Part shown: positions 14,219 through 21,701 of the stretch, one piece after another
Layout: the number at the start of each line of letters is the position of its first letter
Numbering within the stretch: position 1 is the first letter of the stretch
Assembly (NCBI GenBank): GCA_003216915.1
Contig: QCIB01000009.1
Location: forward strand, 1-59,363
From: Prochlorococcus sp. AG-402-I23
GTDB lineage: Bacteria; Cyanobacteriota; Cyanobacteriia; PCC-6307; Cyanobiaceae
Direction of reading: 5' to 3'
DNA length: 59,363 nucleotides
Made by a program: the position numbers and the translations under genes
Notes under the pieces: generated by a model
What the model was told of the DNA's origin: nothing
The model's input: the letters and a program-made list of their open reading frames with translations, nothing else
The model's database searches: none

Positions 14219-15004
14219 TTATTTGCGAAGCTTAGGAATTAAAAGGGACGCAACACAAATAACGCTAATTGCAGGTCCAGGCGAAAGATTAAAGACTATA
14301 GAGAGAATAAATCCAAGAAGTGAGATACATAATCCAAAAAATGAAGACCTCATCATTGCAATTCTTAAACTATGAGCCTTATTTAGCCCTAACAAAGTTG
14401 GCGTAGAAAGAAGAGCAATTACAAGAATTACTCCCACCGCTGACATTGAACTAACAATTACTAATGCCGTCGTAAAACTCAAAGCAAGATTTAATAAAGA
14501 AACGTTTATTCCACTTGCAGATGCACCTTCTGGATCTAATCCCACATAAACAACCTTTTCATATCCAAAAGTCATTAAAAGTATAAATACTAAAAAAGCA
14601 ATTATTGTTCTAAGTAAATCTCCAAAATTTGCTGTCAATAAATCGCCAAATAATACTGCCTCCAAATCAATCCTTATTCCGAGTAAAGGGATTATGAGGA
14701 CCCCAAACCCAAGCATTCCAGCGAGAATAGTATTCATAACTGCTTCATAATTTTCACTTTTTCTATTGGTTAAACTTTCCGCAATTACCGAGCCTAAAAG
14801 ACCACTTATAACACCACCAATTGAAGGGTGAATTCCAAGCGCTAATGCGAGAGCAAGTCCTGGCAACACGCAATGAGAGATTAAATTAACTTGTAATAAT
14901 CTCTTATGGGTGATTAATACAGTTCCCATCGCTGGGCATAAGATCCCAGAAAATATAGTTATTATTAATGGAACCAACCACCAGTTGCTATTAATAAAAG
15001 ACAT
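14219..15004 (-). CDS. znuB: zinc ABC transporter permease ZnuB
   Basis: 261 aa, seven to eight hydrophobic helices, ABC-3 family. Visible family features: a lead with SGILCPAMGTVLITHKRLLQVNLISHCVLPG (residues 19-49), the coupling region around DPEGASASGINV, and the closing VGVILVIALLSTPT. It moves Zn2+ delivered by ZnuA through the plasma membrane with energy from ZnuC. Unusually, znuB is not next to znuC: zur lies between them on the opposite strand, starting only 17 bases from the znuB start. znuB therefore either has a promoter inside zur or is made by read-through antisense to zur. Confidence 0.9.
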   Translation of the reverse strand: MSFINSNWWLVPLIITIFSGILCPAMGTVLITHKRLLQVNLISHCVLPGLALALALGIHPSIGGVISGLLGSVIAESLTNRKSENYEAVMNTILAGMLGFGVLIIPLLGIRIDLEAVLFGDLLTANFGDLLRTIIAFLVFILLMTFGYEKVVYVGLDPEGASASGINVSLLNLALSFTTALVIVSSMSAVGVILVIALLSTPTLLGLNKAHSLRIAMMRSSFFGLCISLLGFILSIVFNLSPGPAISVICVASLLIPKLRK

Positions 15005-15021
15005 TATTCGAAAGATTCGGT

Positions 15022-15456
15022 ATGATCAAAAATACGAGGCAAAAAAAGATTTTGGAAACAATGGTAACTAAGTCTGACATTACCAAAAGACAAGAACAAC
15101 TTCTTGAAGAACTTAATAAATGCGAGGATGAATTGAGCGGTCAAGAATTGCATAGGCAGTTGATCACAAAAGGCAAATCTATGGGGTTGACCACTGTTTA
15201 TAGAAATCTGCAAATCTTGATAAAGCATGGATTAATTCGTTCTAGACATCTCCCAACAGGAGAGGTTCTTTACACTCCCGTAGACAGAGATATTCATCAT
15301 TTGACCTGCGTTCAATGCGGAGAGACGTCGAAAATGGAAGGTTGTCCTGTTAAAGATATTCATGCCCCTAAAAAAAATCCAAGAAAGTTTCAACTTTTGT
15401 TTCATACACTCGAATATTTCGGCCTTTGCCAAAACTGTTATCAAGCTCAAAATTAA
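15022..15456 (+). CDS. zur: Fur-family zinc regulator Zur
   Basis: 144 aa. Winged-helix DNA-binding N-terminus with LSGQELHRQLITKGKSMGLTTVYRNLQIL (the TTVYR recognition helix of Fur proteins, residues 57-61). The dimerisation part has HHLTCVQCG (C96, C99) and FGLCQNC (C136, C139), the structural Zn(Cys)4 site. Position inside the znu locus indicates Zur rather than Fur or PerR. Starts at 15022 or at Met-14 (15061) are both possible. The gene sits head-to-head with znuB and tail-to-tail with znuC (13 bases between stops). Confidence 0.9.
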   Translation: MIKNTRQKKILETMVTKSDITKRQEQLLEELNKCEDELSGQELHRQLITKGKSMGLTTVYRNLQILIKHGLIRSRHLPTGEVLYTPVDRDIHHLTCVQCGETSKMEGCPVKDIHAPKKNPRKFQLLFHTLEYFGLCQNCYQAQN

Positions 15457-15469
15457 TAAGGAATATTTT

Positions 15470-16240
15470 CTAATCACAGAAATTATTTTCCTTTATAGAG
15501 CTTATGTTTATCGCATCTAATTTATCTTTTATTTGCTCAGGACTACCAACTGCTAAAACACTTTTATCCAGAACGATTACTTGATCGTAGTTATTTAGAG
15601 ACTCGCCCCAATCATGGCTACTTACTAGCAAAGAAAGTCCCGCATCTGCGAGTTGACGAACAATTTTCAGGAAGTCCTCTTTTGCGGGGGGATCCAATGC
15701 CGCACAAGGTTCATCCAGAAGAAATATTTTTGCAGGGGACATAAGAGTTTTTGCTAATAGAGCTCTTTGTTGCTGTCCTCCTGATAGAGAATCGAGTCTT
15801 CTATTAGCCAAATTAGCAATTCCTACTCTTTGCATTGTCGCTTCTAATTCACAACATTTATTAATCCAAGAATTAGGATATTCTAGAAGAGCCTTGATTT
15901 GAAAGGGGTTATTACTTCTTGATTTTGAATACTTTATTTGACCAAGAGATACCAATTTTTCAACTGTAATGGGAAACTTCCAATTCATAGAACTTCTTTG
16001 AGGCATAAGTGCCACTAGAGCTCTAGATCTATATAAATTTTCACCGTCTATTTTTATTTCGCCTTTATCTGGAGTATTTTGTCCTTGCAATATCCTCAAA
16101 AGAGTGGATTTACCGGCACCATTTGGACCTACTAGCGCTGTTAGAGTTCCAGGTTTAATCGCAATCGATACCTTATTTAAAGCTGGCTTACTTTTTTCTG
16201 TGTATGCAAATGTTAAATTTTCAGCGACTAAAGTAGCCAT
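15470..16240 (-). CDS. znuC: zinc ABC transporter ATPase ZnuC
   Basis: 256 aa. Walker A GPNGAGKST (38-46), Q-loop MPQRSSM (79-85), ABC signature LSGGQQQR (152-159), Walker B IFLLDEP (172-178), D-loop ALDPP and switch histidine in SSHDWG are all present, so it should be active. It powers ZnuB. Its start (16240) faces the znuA start (16379); the 138-base gap holds the palindromic Zur-type box, so one operator could control both directions. Confidence 0.92.
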   Translation of the reverse strand: MATLVAENLTFAYTEKSKPALNKVSIAIKPGTLTALVGPNGAGKSTLLRILQGQNTPDKGEIKIDGENLYRSRALVALMPQRSSMNWKFPITVEKLVSLGQIKYSKSRSNNPFQIKALLEYPNSWINKCCELEATMQRVGIANLANRRLDSLSGGQQQRALLAKTLMSPAKIFLLDEPCAALDPPAKEDFLKIVRQLADAGLSLLVSSHDWGESLNNYDQVIVLDKSVLAVGSPEQIKDKLDAINISSIKENNFCD

Positions 16241-16280
16241 TAATTAATCTTCATGAAAAAAGTCACTTTACAAGCTTACC

Positions 16281-16303
16281 AATAATACAAGCTGGGTATT
16301 ATT
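16281..16303. promoter_or_regulatory. inverted repeat upstream of znuC
   Basis: Perfect 8-bp arms AATAATAC (16281-16288) and GTATTATT (16296-16303) flank a 7-base spacer, 41 bases before the znuC start. It may be a second regulator site or a 5'-leader hairpin of znuC. Confidence 0.35.
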
Positions 16304-16341
16304 TTCATAACATTTGATACCTTTTCTTGTCAGGTGTAATG

Positions 16342-16358
16342 AAAATGATTATCATTTT
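16342..16358. promoter_or_regulatory. Zur box, AAAATGATTATCATTTT
   Basis: A perfect 8-1-8 palindrome 20 bases upstream of the znuA start codon, matching the TGATAATNATTATCA-like Zur operators of cyanobacteria. Placed between divergent znuC and znuA, it could shut both when zinc is sufficient. The repressor would be the zur product encoded 0.9 kb away. Confidence 0.75.
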
Positions 16359-16378
16359 TAAGTATTTAATAATTTTTT

Positions 16379-17917
16379 ATGTCAATTTTTAAAAGGCTTT
16401 TATCAAATAAATCATATTCAAGTAAGTCAATTATTAAAAATTCCGTAATCGCTGGAACGATTATATTTTCTGGTTTTGGGCAGGATGTAATGGCTAAAGG
16501 GAAGTCATACGTAGCTGTAGAACCACTAGTTTGTGATTTAGTTAAATCAATTGCGTTACCATCTGACGAAGTTACATGCTTAGTAGATAGAAAACAGGAT
16601 GTTCATGACTTAAAGATCAATCCAAGACAAGCTCAATTACTAAATAGCGCAGACAAAGTATTCACGCTTGGCAAAGAAATGACTCCAAGTATGAGAAATT
16701 GGGAAAGTAAAAAGAATACTGTTGTTGTAGGTGTTAGTGCAATAGACGTAGATGATCATTCTGATCATGAAGGTCACGATGACCACTCAGACCATGGCGG
16801 ACATGACGATCATGCTGAACATTCAGCTAAGGTAGATGATCATTCTGATCATGGAGGTCATGATGATCATTCAGACCATGGTGGACATGATGATCATGCT
16901 GAGGGTGCTTTCGAATGGGCAGGTAAATTCCAGCTTTCTAAGGGTTCATACAAATGGTCATTTGAAAAAGTCGATGGCGAATATGCAGATCCTGCAATGA
17001 AGATGGTTATTCTCAAATCTAATGACATAGAAGGGTCTGAAGATTTAGCCAAAGAATTATTAGGATCTAAAGACTCAATAAGCAGAAAAAATGATGGAAC
17101 TTTGATAGCAAGTAATAAAGCTTTTGTTCTTAACTTTGATCAAAGAAAAGAAAGTACTGTTTTTAACGTGGATATCAAAGAAGATGGTGAATATATATTT
17201 TTTACTGAACACATGCCTTTTGAGTTTGAAGCAACTCAACACTTTTTTAAAGACGTTTCAAATAGTGATGTAGAACCAATAGCACAAGTTCCAGACGAAG
17301 GAGAGGGGCATCATCATGACCATGGAGGTCTAGATCCACATGTATGGCATGATCCACATAACATAATAAAAATGGGAGATCTTATAAGCAAAAGTTTAAA
17401 GAAAGATATTTCAGTTTTTAATAGAGGTGACAGAAAACTAATTAATGAAAGATTCGAAAAAGCTGATTCTCTCTTAGAAGGCTTAGATAGTTGGATCGTC
17501 GAACAAGTAAGCTCTATTCCTGAGGAAAACAGAGTAATTGTCTCTAAACACAAAGCAATGGAATACTACGGGGATGCATTTGGTTTTGAAACCATTAGTT
17601 TACTTGACTTTCTTGGAGACTCCTCAAGCTTAAGGCCAGACAACATAAGTTCTACTTTAAAAATGTTAGATGAAGAGAAAGTTCAGGCAATATTTCCTGA
17701 ACAAATTCCAGCATCTAAGTTATTAAGGAACTTAAGTAGACAAAGTTCAGTTCCTTTAGCTTCTAATCAAATATTCGTTGATGGATTGATGATGGATGGT
17801 AATACGGTTTCAGTAGCCGTACACAACACTTGTACAATTGTTGATTCATTAGGTGGAAGCTGTGATAAAGAATCTGGCTCCAATCTTGAGTCTGAATGGT
17901 ACAAACTTTCAGATTAA
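16379..17917 (+). CDS. znuA: zinc-binding lipocalin-free ZnuA-type solute-binding protein with inserted domain
   Basis: At 512 aa it is much longer than usual ZnuA (about 310). Order: export signal (1-40, ending VMAKG), N-lobe with metal ligand H76 (DVHDLKINPRQ), His/Asp-rich repeat (124-175), an inserted domain (about 177-292, FEWAGKFQL...FEFEATQHFF), a second His cluster GHHHDHGG (310-317), then DPHVWHDPHN (ligand His region 321-327), the C-lobe with H391 (VSKHKAM) and FPEQI (E441 region). It captures Zn2+ in the periplasm for ZnuBC. The inserted domain is also seen in the next gene. Preceded by a Zur box; likely repressed when zinc is sufficient. Confidence 0.9.
   Translation: MSIFKRLLSNKSYSSKSIIKNSVIAGTIIFSGFGQDVMAKGKSYVAVEPLVCDLVKSIALPSDEVTCLVDRKQDVHDLKINPRQAQLLNSADKVFTLGKEMTPSMRNWESKKNTVVVGVSAIDVDDHSDHEGHDDHSDHGGHDDHAEHSAKVDDHSDHGGHDDHSDHGGHDDHAEGAFEWAGKFQLSKGSYKWSFEKVDGEYADPAMKMVILKSNDIEGSEDLAKELLGSKDSISRKNDGTLIASNKAFVLNFDQRKESTVFNVDIKEDGEYIFFTEHMPFEFEATQHFFKDVSNSDVEPIAQVPDEGEGHHHDHGGLDPHVWHDPHNIIKMGDLISKSLKKDISVFNRGDRKLINERFEKADSLLEGLDSWIVEQVSSIPEENRVIVSKHKAMEYYGDAFGFETISLLDFLGDSSSLRPDNISSTLKMLDEEKVQAIFPEQIPASKLLRNLSRQSSVPLASNQIFVDGLMMDGNTVSVAVHNTCTIVDSLGGSCDKESGSNLESEWYKLSD
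16748..16903 (+). repeat. 84-bp tandem repeat encoding His/Asp-rich metal-binding region
   Basis: Unit 1 (16748-16831) and unit 2 (16832-16903, shorter by four codons) encode V-D-D-H-S-D-H-(E/G)-G-H-D-D-H-S-D-H and onward; inside each unit is a smaller DDHSDHGGH period. The copies differ mostly at synonymous positions, which indicates selection for the protein pattern. The region holds about 20 histidines. Confidence 0.85.
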
Positions 17918-17988
17918 ATTTTTCTAATAAAAACGGTTTTCATTTCTTATTATTATTAAACTATTGTTTATTTGGTAAAAATCATTAA

Positions 17989-19344
17989 ATGAGCATCAAA
18001 GATAAAGTTCCAGTTACTATTCTCACTGGATTTCTAGGTTCAGGGAAAACTACTTTACTTAATAGAATACTAAGTGAAGAGCACGGGAAAAGAATAGCCG
18101 TAATTGAGAATGAATACGGTGAAGTAGGGATAGATCAAGGGCTCGTAATTAATGCCGATGAAGAAGTGTTTGAAATGTCAAACGGGTGCATTTGTTGTAC
18201 TGTTCGCGGTGATTTAATAAGAGTCCTTGGCAACCTTATGAAAAGAAGAGATAAGTTTGACTATGTTTTAGTAGAAACGACCGGATTAGCAGATCCTGGG
18301 CCAGTCGCGCAGACATTTTTCATGGATGAAGAAATTAGTTCTGAATTTACTCTTGATGGAATTGTAACCTTAGTTGATGCTGCTCATATTGATCAGCAGC
18401 TAGGAAGAAGTGATGAAAGTTCAGAACAAGTTGCGTTTGCAGATGTTCTTGTCCTTAATAAAACTGATTTAGTCTCTGATGATGCGCTAGATACTCTTGA
18501 ATCGAGATTGAGAGATATGAACCGAATGACTCGAATCATTAGAGCCGAGAATGCCCAAGTACCAATCGAAACAGTCCTAAATCTAAGTGCATTTGATCTC
18601 GATCAAATCCTTAAACGCAGACCAACATTTCTTGAACCAGAATATCCTTTTGAATGGACAGGTGTTTACGACCTTGCTGCAGGTAAATATGAATTAATGC
18701 TAGAAGAAGGTCCCGATCCAGAAATGTCATTAGTAGCTTTCGCTAATCAAGGTGAGAGTGAAGAAGAACTTAAAGATGGTGCTGAATCCTGCGTAAGACT
18801 TTATGCAGAAAAAGCTAAAAGCATAGAACCTGGGAATTTCATTCCATTTGGAGAACATATAAACCTTAAATTGGAGGATAAAGGAAATAAATCATTCATA
18901 TTAGATATCGAAAAGGGATCAAAGATAGGTTTATATACACAGCACACTGCTGAAGAATTCAATATGAAAATCATTAAAAGTGAAGACAATAATTCAAAAG
19001 AGATCCCATTTAATATTGAAAGATTCTGGCAAGCCGAGCACGAGCACGATGATGAAGTAACGTCCATTGCAATTGAACGATTTGGAGATGTTGATCCAGA
19101 AAAACTTAATACTTGGTTGGGCAGACTTCTTTCTGAAAAAGGGGTGGATATATTTAGAACTAAAGGTTTCATTAGCTACTCAGGCAACCCACAGAGAATA
19201 GTTTTCCAAGGGGTACATATGTTATTTACAGCGCAACCTGATAAGGAATGGGGTAACGAACCTCGTAGAAACCAACTTGTTTTTATAGGTAGAAATTTGG
19301 ACGAGAAAGAGATGAGAGAAGGTTTTGAAAAATGCCTGATATAG
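17989..19344 (+). CDS. COG0523 (CobW-like) metal-chaperone GTPase with extra domain
   Basis: 451 aa. GTPase part: Walker A GFLGSGKTT (14-22), ENEYGEVGID (40-49), the metal-binding CxCC motif GCICC (66-70), ETTGLADP (96-103) and NKTD (157-160). A domain of about 110 residues (221-333, FEWTGVYDLAAGKYEL...TQHTAEEF) is inserted before the CobW_C domain (about 355-450). A His/Glu patch AEHEHDDE (349-356) lies at the junction. Zur-linked COG0523 proteins are thought to deliver Zn to enzymes when zinc is scarce. It follows znuA by 71 bases and overlaps the WD40 gene. Confidence 0.9.
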   Translation: MSIKDKVPVTILTGFLGSGKTTLLNRILSEEHGKRIAVIENEYGEVGIDQGLVINADEEVFEMSNGCICCTVRGDLIRVLGNLMKRRDKFDYVLVETTGLADPGPVAQTFFMDEEISSEFTLDGIVTLVDAAHIDQQLGRSDESSEQVAFADVLVLNKTDLVSDDALDTLESRLRDMNRMTRIIRAENAQVPIETVLNLSAFDLDQILKRRPTFLEPEYPFEWTGVYDLAAGKYELMLEEGPDPEMSLVAFANQGESEEELKDGAESCVRLYAEKAKSIEPGNFIPFGEHINLKLEDKGNKSFILDIEKGSKIGLYTQHTAEEFNMKIIKSEDNNSKEIPFNIERFWQAEHEHDDEVTSIAIERFGDVDPEKLNTWLGRLLSEKGVDIFRTKGFISYSGNPQRIVFQGVHMLFTAQPDKEWGNEPRRNQLVFIGRNLDEKEMREGFEKCLI

Positions 19345-20390
19345 AATCATTTAGCCCAAGAGGCATGTTCCACGAGGGATGGACAGCTGAAGTTAATGAT
19401 TATGCCATAGTTTGTGGTTGGGCTACTAAAGGAAAGTTATTCATTGTTGGGGATGTAGCAGGAGGTATTTTTGCCTTTGAAGGAGATACTGGGAAAATTA
19501 TTTGGAAAAAAGAAAATACACACTCTGCTGGTCTATTAGCGATGTCCATTCATCCAGAAGGAGAGATTTTTGCAACTTCCGGTCAAGATGGAAATATTCA
19601 AATATATAATTGTCACGAAGGTAAAGTAATTAAAACTATCGATCTTGGCAAGGCTTGGGTAGAGCATCTTAAGTGGTCAAATGATGGCTTATTTCTTGCA
19701 GCAGCTTCTTCAAAAAAAGTATATGTTTTTAATGAAATTGGTGGAGAAAAATGGGTATCAGATGATCATCCAAGCACAGTGAGTGCAATAAAATGGTCAA
19801 ATAATAATGAGCTAGCTACAGCCTGCTACGGGAGAGTAACATTCTTTGACATAGTAAATAATAAAACGAATCAAAAGCTCGAGTGGCAAGGATCATTAGT
19901 CTCAATGGAATTAAGTCCTGATGGTGATATAGTCGCTTGCGGGAGTCAAGACAATTCAGTTCATTTTTGGAGAAGATCAACCGGAATGGATGCTGAAATG
20001 ACAGGATACCCAGGAAAACCTAGTCACCTTTCTTTTGACAATAGTGGAAAATTACTGGCAACTAGTGGCAGTGAAAGAATTACAGTGTGGAGCTTTATAG
20101 GTGACGGTCCCGAGGGAACTATGCCGGGAGAGTTATGGCACCATACCGAACCTATTTCTAGCCTATCCTTTTCAAATAAAGGCATGCTTGTAGCTTCCGG
20201 ATCTAGAGATGGTTCTGTTGTCGCAAGTTTTCTAAAAAAAGACGGTAATGGTGACCCAGTTGGGGCTGCATTCGCAGGCGATTTAGTGGGTGCACTTTCG
20301 TGGAGACCTGATGATTGTGCACTAGCTGCAGTTAACGCAAAAGGTGTAGTAAATGTTTGGAAATTTAAAGTTCGTACTAATTCTTTTTGA
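19332..20390 (+). CDS. WD40-repeat seven-blade propeller protein
   Basis: 352 aa with seven recognisable repeats, each of the form strand-(S/I)-x-W/H-(S/P)-x-(G/D)-x-x-(L/I)-A-(T/S)-(A/G)-S-x-D-x-x-(I/V)-x-(I/V)-(F/W): for example MSIHPEGEIFATSGQDGNIQ, LKWSNDGLFLAAAS, MELSPDGDIVACGSQDN and LSWRPDDCALAA. It has no signal peptide, so it is cytoplasmic. The start overlaps the end of the COG0523 gene by 13 bases, implying translational coupling and a functional link, perhaps as a scaffold presenting client proteins to the GTPase. That role is an inference. Confidence 0.85.
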   Translation: MPDIESFSPRGMFHEGWTAEVNDYAIVCGWATKGKLFIVGDVAGGIFAFEGDTGKIIWKKENTHSAGLLAMSIHPEGEIFATSGQDGNIQIYNCHEGKVIKTIDLGKAWVEHLKWSNDGLFLAAASSKKVYVFNEIGGEKWVSDDHPSTVSAIKWSNNNELATACYGRVTFFDIVNNKTNQKLEWQGSLVSMELSPDGDIVACGSQDNSVHFWRRSTGMDAEMTGYPGKPSHLSFDNSGKLLATSGSERITVWSFIGDGPEGTMPGELWHHTEPISSLSFSNKGMLVASGSRDGSVVASFLKKDGNGDPVGAAFAGDLVGALSWRPDDCALAAVNAKGVVNVWKFKVRTNSF

Positions 20391-20423
20391 AGGAATTTAA
20401 CCAGAAAAATAAAATAATTCAAA

Positions 20424-20579
20424 CTACCAATAGTTAGCTTTTAAATGTCTTTCCATACAGATGACTTCACAGTCATTATCTATACCTTTTGGGTGAATAT
20501 CGCAATATGAGAGACATTGAAAATATTCATCTATAGGATTAGATTGATCAGCTTTACTAACTTCTTTCGAATGATTCAT
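20424..20579 (-). CDS. small Cys-rich protein, 51 aa
   Basis: ATG 20577-20579, TAG 20424-20426. Two C-x3-C-like pairs are present: FQCLSYCDIH and DCEVICMERH, with His residues next to them, a layout suited to a zinc or other metal site. It has no membrane segment. It lies tail-to-tail with the zinc operon's last gene, which makes a metal role tempting, but similar small Cys proteins occur widely in picocyanobacteria without known function. Confidence 0.55.
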   Translation of the reverse strand: MNHSKEVSKADQSNPIDEYFQCLSYCDIHPKGIDNDCEVICMERHLKANYW

Positions 20580-20865
20580 AAAAGAGTTCCTCAATTATTT
20601 AAAATCAAGATAGTCGAATTAAATATCAAAAGAAATAAGCAAAACTTACTAAAAATATCTCAAAAAAATTAACGCGATTGATTACCACTTTCGGACATTT
20701 TTAATAAAAAAGCAATGCGTATAAAAACGGATTGTCTTTAGAGAAATATTCCCCTAATTTTATATTGTTGAGTTCTAGGAGGTCTTTCAAAATGATCGAT
20801 AGCCTGCCTGAAATTTCGGAATAAAACGAACTAATTTAATTAACTGCTCCAATTATTTTTTATTA

Positions 20866-20955
20866 ATGTCTAAGCTTCCTTCTTCTGCATCGTTTAGGTG
20901 CCCTTTAAGAAACAAGCTTAATTCTAGAGTTTTTGCCCCAGTTAAAGACAATTAG
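20866..20955 (+). CDS. possible 29-aa peptide
   Basis: ATG 20866, TAG 20953-20955. The peptide SKLPSSASFRCPLRNKLNSR... is basic, rich in Ser and Arg and unlike the Asn/Lys/Ile bias of chance frames in this genome. It has no ribosome-binding site directly upstream. Kept at low confidence because of the terminator behind it. Confidence 0.2.
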   Translation: MSKLPSSASFRCPLRNKLNSRVFAPVKDN

Positions 20956-21050
20956 TTAATTTTGGTGAGCATTAGCTTAAAAGAAGTTAGCAACAAGGAT
21001 CGATGATTTAGGTACGTTATTAACTTCAGTAAAAAATATAAGTAAGAGAT

Positions 21051-21080
21051 AAAAGAGGGCTTAAATTAGCCCTCTTTTTT
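21051..21080 (+). terminator. rho-independent terminator, plus strand
   Basis: Perfect 10-bp arms (21051-21060 and 21069-21078), an 8-base loop TTAAATTA and a run of U. It is the strongest terminator-like structure in the window and has no confident gene upstream. Confidence 0.85.
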
Positions 21081-21136
21081 TAATTAAGATGACTTTCTTC
21101 TAGTTTTATAGATAATGATTGAAAGAATAAAATAAA

Positions 21137-21412
21137 ATGGTTAAATATTATTGCCCATATTGCAATCCTAAATATCAATTTCAAAAAAAATCCTCAAAAG
21201 GTAATTTGATTTGTGGCTTGTGTGGAGAGGATCTTGTAAAAAAACCATTTATTAGGTTGAACCAGATAATCGCTTTAGTTGCTGCTTCATCATTACTTTT
21301 ACCGTTGATATATACTTTTATTTTTTTAATTAAAAATCAATTAAATCCTCCTAATAAAAATTATCAAGCAAATGGTACTTTAATGATCATTATCAAAGAA
21401 ACAACATCATAA
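21137..21412 (+). CDS. zinc-ribbon membrane protein, 91 aa
   Basis: N-terminal zinc ribbon: YCPYC (residues 5-9) and CGLCGEDL (about 27-34), giving C-x2-C...C-x2-C. A transmembrane segment follows (about 46-68, IIALVAASSLLLPLIYTFIFLI) and a polar tail. The layout is a metal-binding cytoplasmic knuckle on a membrane anchor. Such proteins are conserved among picocyanobacteria, but I know no function. Confidence 0.6.
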   Translation: MVKYYCPYCNPKYQFQKKSSKGNLICGLCGEDLVKKPFIRLNQIIALVAASSLLLPLIYTFIFLIKNQLNPPNKNYQANGTLMIIIKETTS

Positions 21413-21436
21413 AACAATTTTAAAAATCTCGAGTGG

Positions 21437-21643
21437 TCAACCTCTACATAGTGATTTATTTAAACAAGAATTTTTACTCTCAATATTTATTTGATCATCA
21501 ATATTTTTTAATTTGTTTTTATTACTTATTACTTTAACTTTTTGCCCACAATGTTCTTTACAACCTCCATTAAATAAATTATGTGCATATAAATTGGAAC
21601 TATTCGTAATTAATAAAAAAAAAATTATTTTATAAATTTGCAT
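21437..21643 (-). CDS. small secreted Cys-rich protein, 68 aa
   Basis: From the internal ATG at 21641-21643 the product has a signal peptide (MQIYKIIFFLLITNSSNLYAH). The longer frame begins five codons earlier. The mature part has GGCKEHCGQK and NSCLNKSLC, that is, two pairs of cysteines. The GGC-x-x-H motif is shared with the secreted peptide encoded at 8023-8208. Four Cys and a His might bind metal or form disulfides. Family unknown. Confidence 0.5.
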   Translation of the reverse strand: MQIYKIIFFLLITNSSNLYAHNLFNGGCKEHCGQKVKVISNKNKLKNIDDQINIESKNSCLNKSLCRG

Positions 21644-21701
21644 AAAATAAGACTTCATTTTTATTATGATTTTCTCGGAATTAGTAAATAAATAATATCA
21701 G

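Larger units (their letters stand above)
20580..21136. other. 557-base stretch without a confident gene; orphan plus-strand unit
   Basis: No long frame is present. The plus strand has a strong Shine-Dalgarno AGGAGG (20777-20782) nine bases before an ATG that opens only a 10-codon frame (20792-20824), a second frame of 29 codons (20866-20955, SKLPSSASFRCPLRNKL), and a perfect terminator at 21051-21080. The unit could be an sRNA, a leader-peptide RNA or a short mRNA. Confidence 0.4.

Noticed and set aside
15004..15477. Minus-strand frames of 74 and 81 aa covering zur
   Set aside because: They are antisense to the clear Zur protein, with no domain and shadow-like composition. Antisense RNA there is possible but not these proteins.
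16907..17254. Inserted ZnuA domain as ZinT
   Set aside because: ZinT is the known partner domain of some ZnuA proteins, but the sequence lacks its recognisable blocks and instead resembles the insert in the neighbouring GTPase.
21383..21397. ATGATCATTATCAAA resembling a Zur/Fur site
   Set aside because: It is inside the coding sequence of the zinc-ribbon protein, imperfectly palindromic, and not upstream of any gene.
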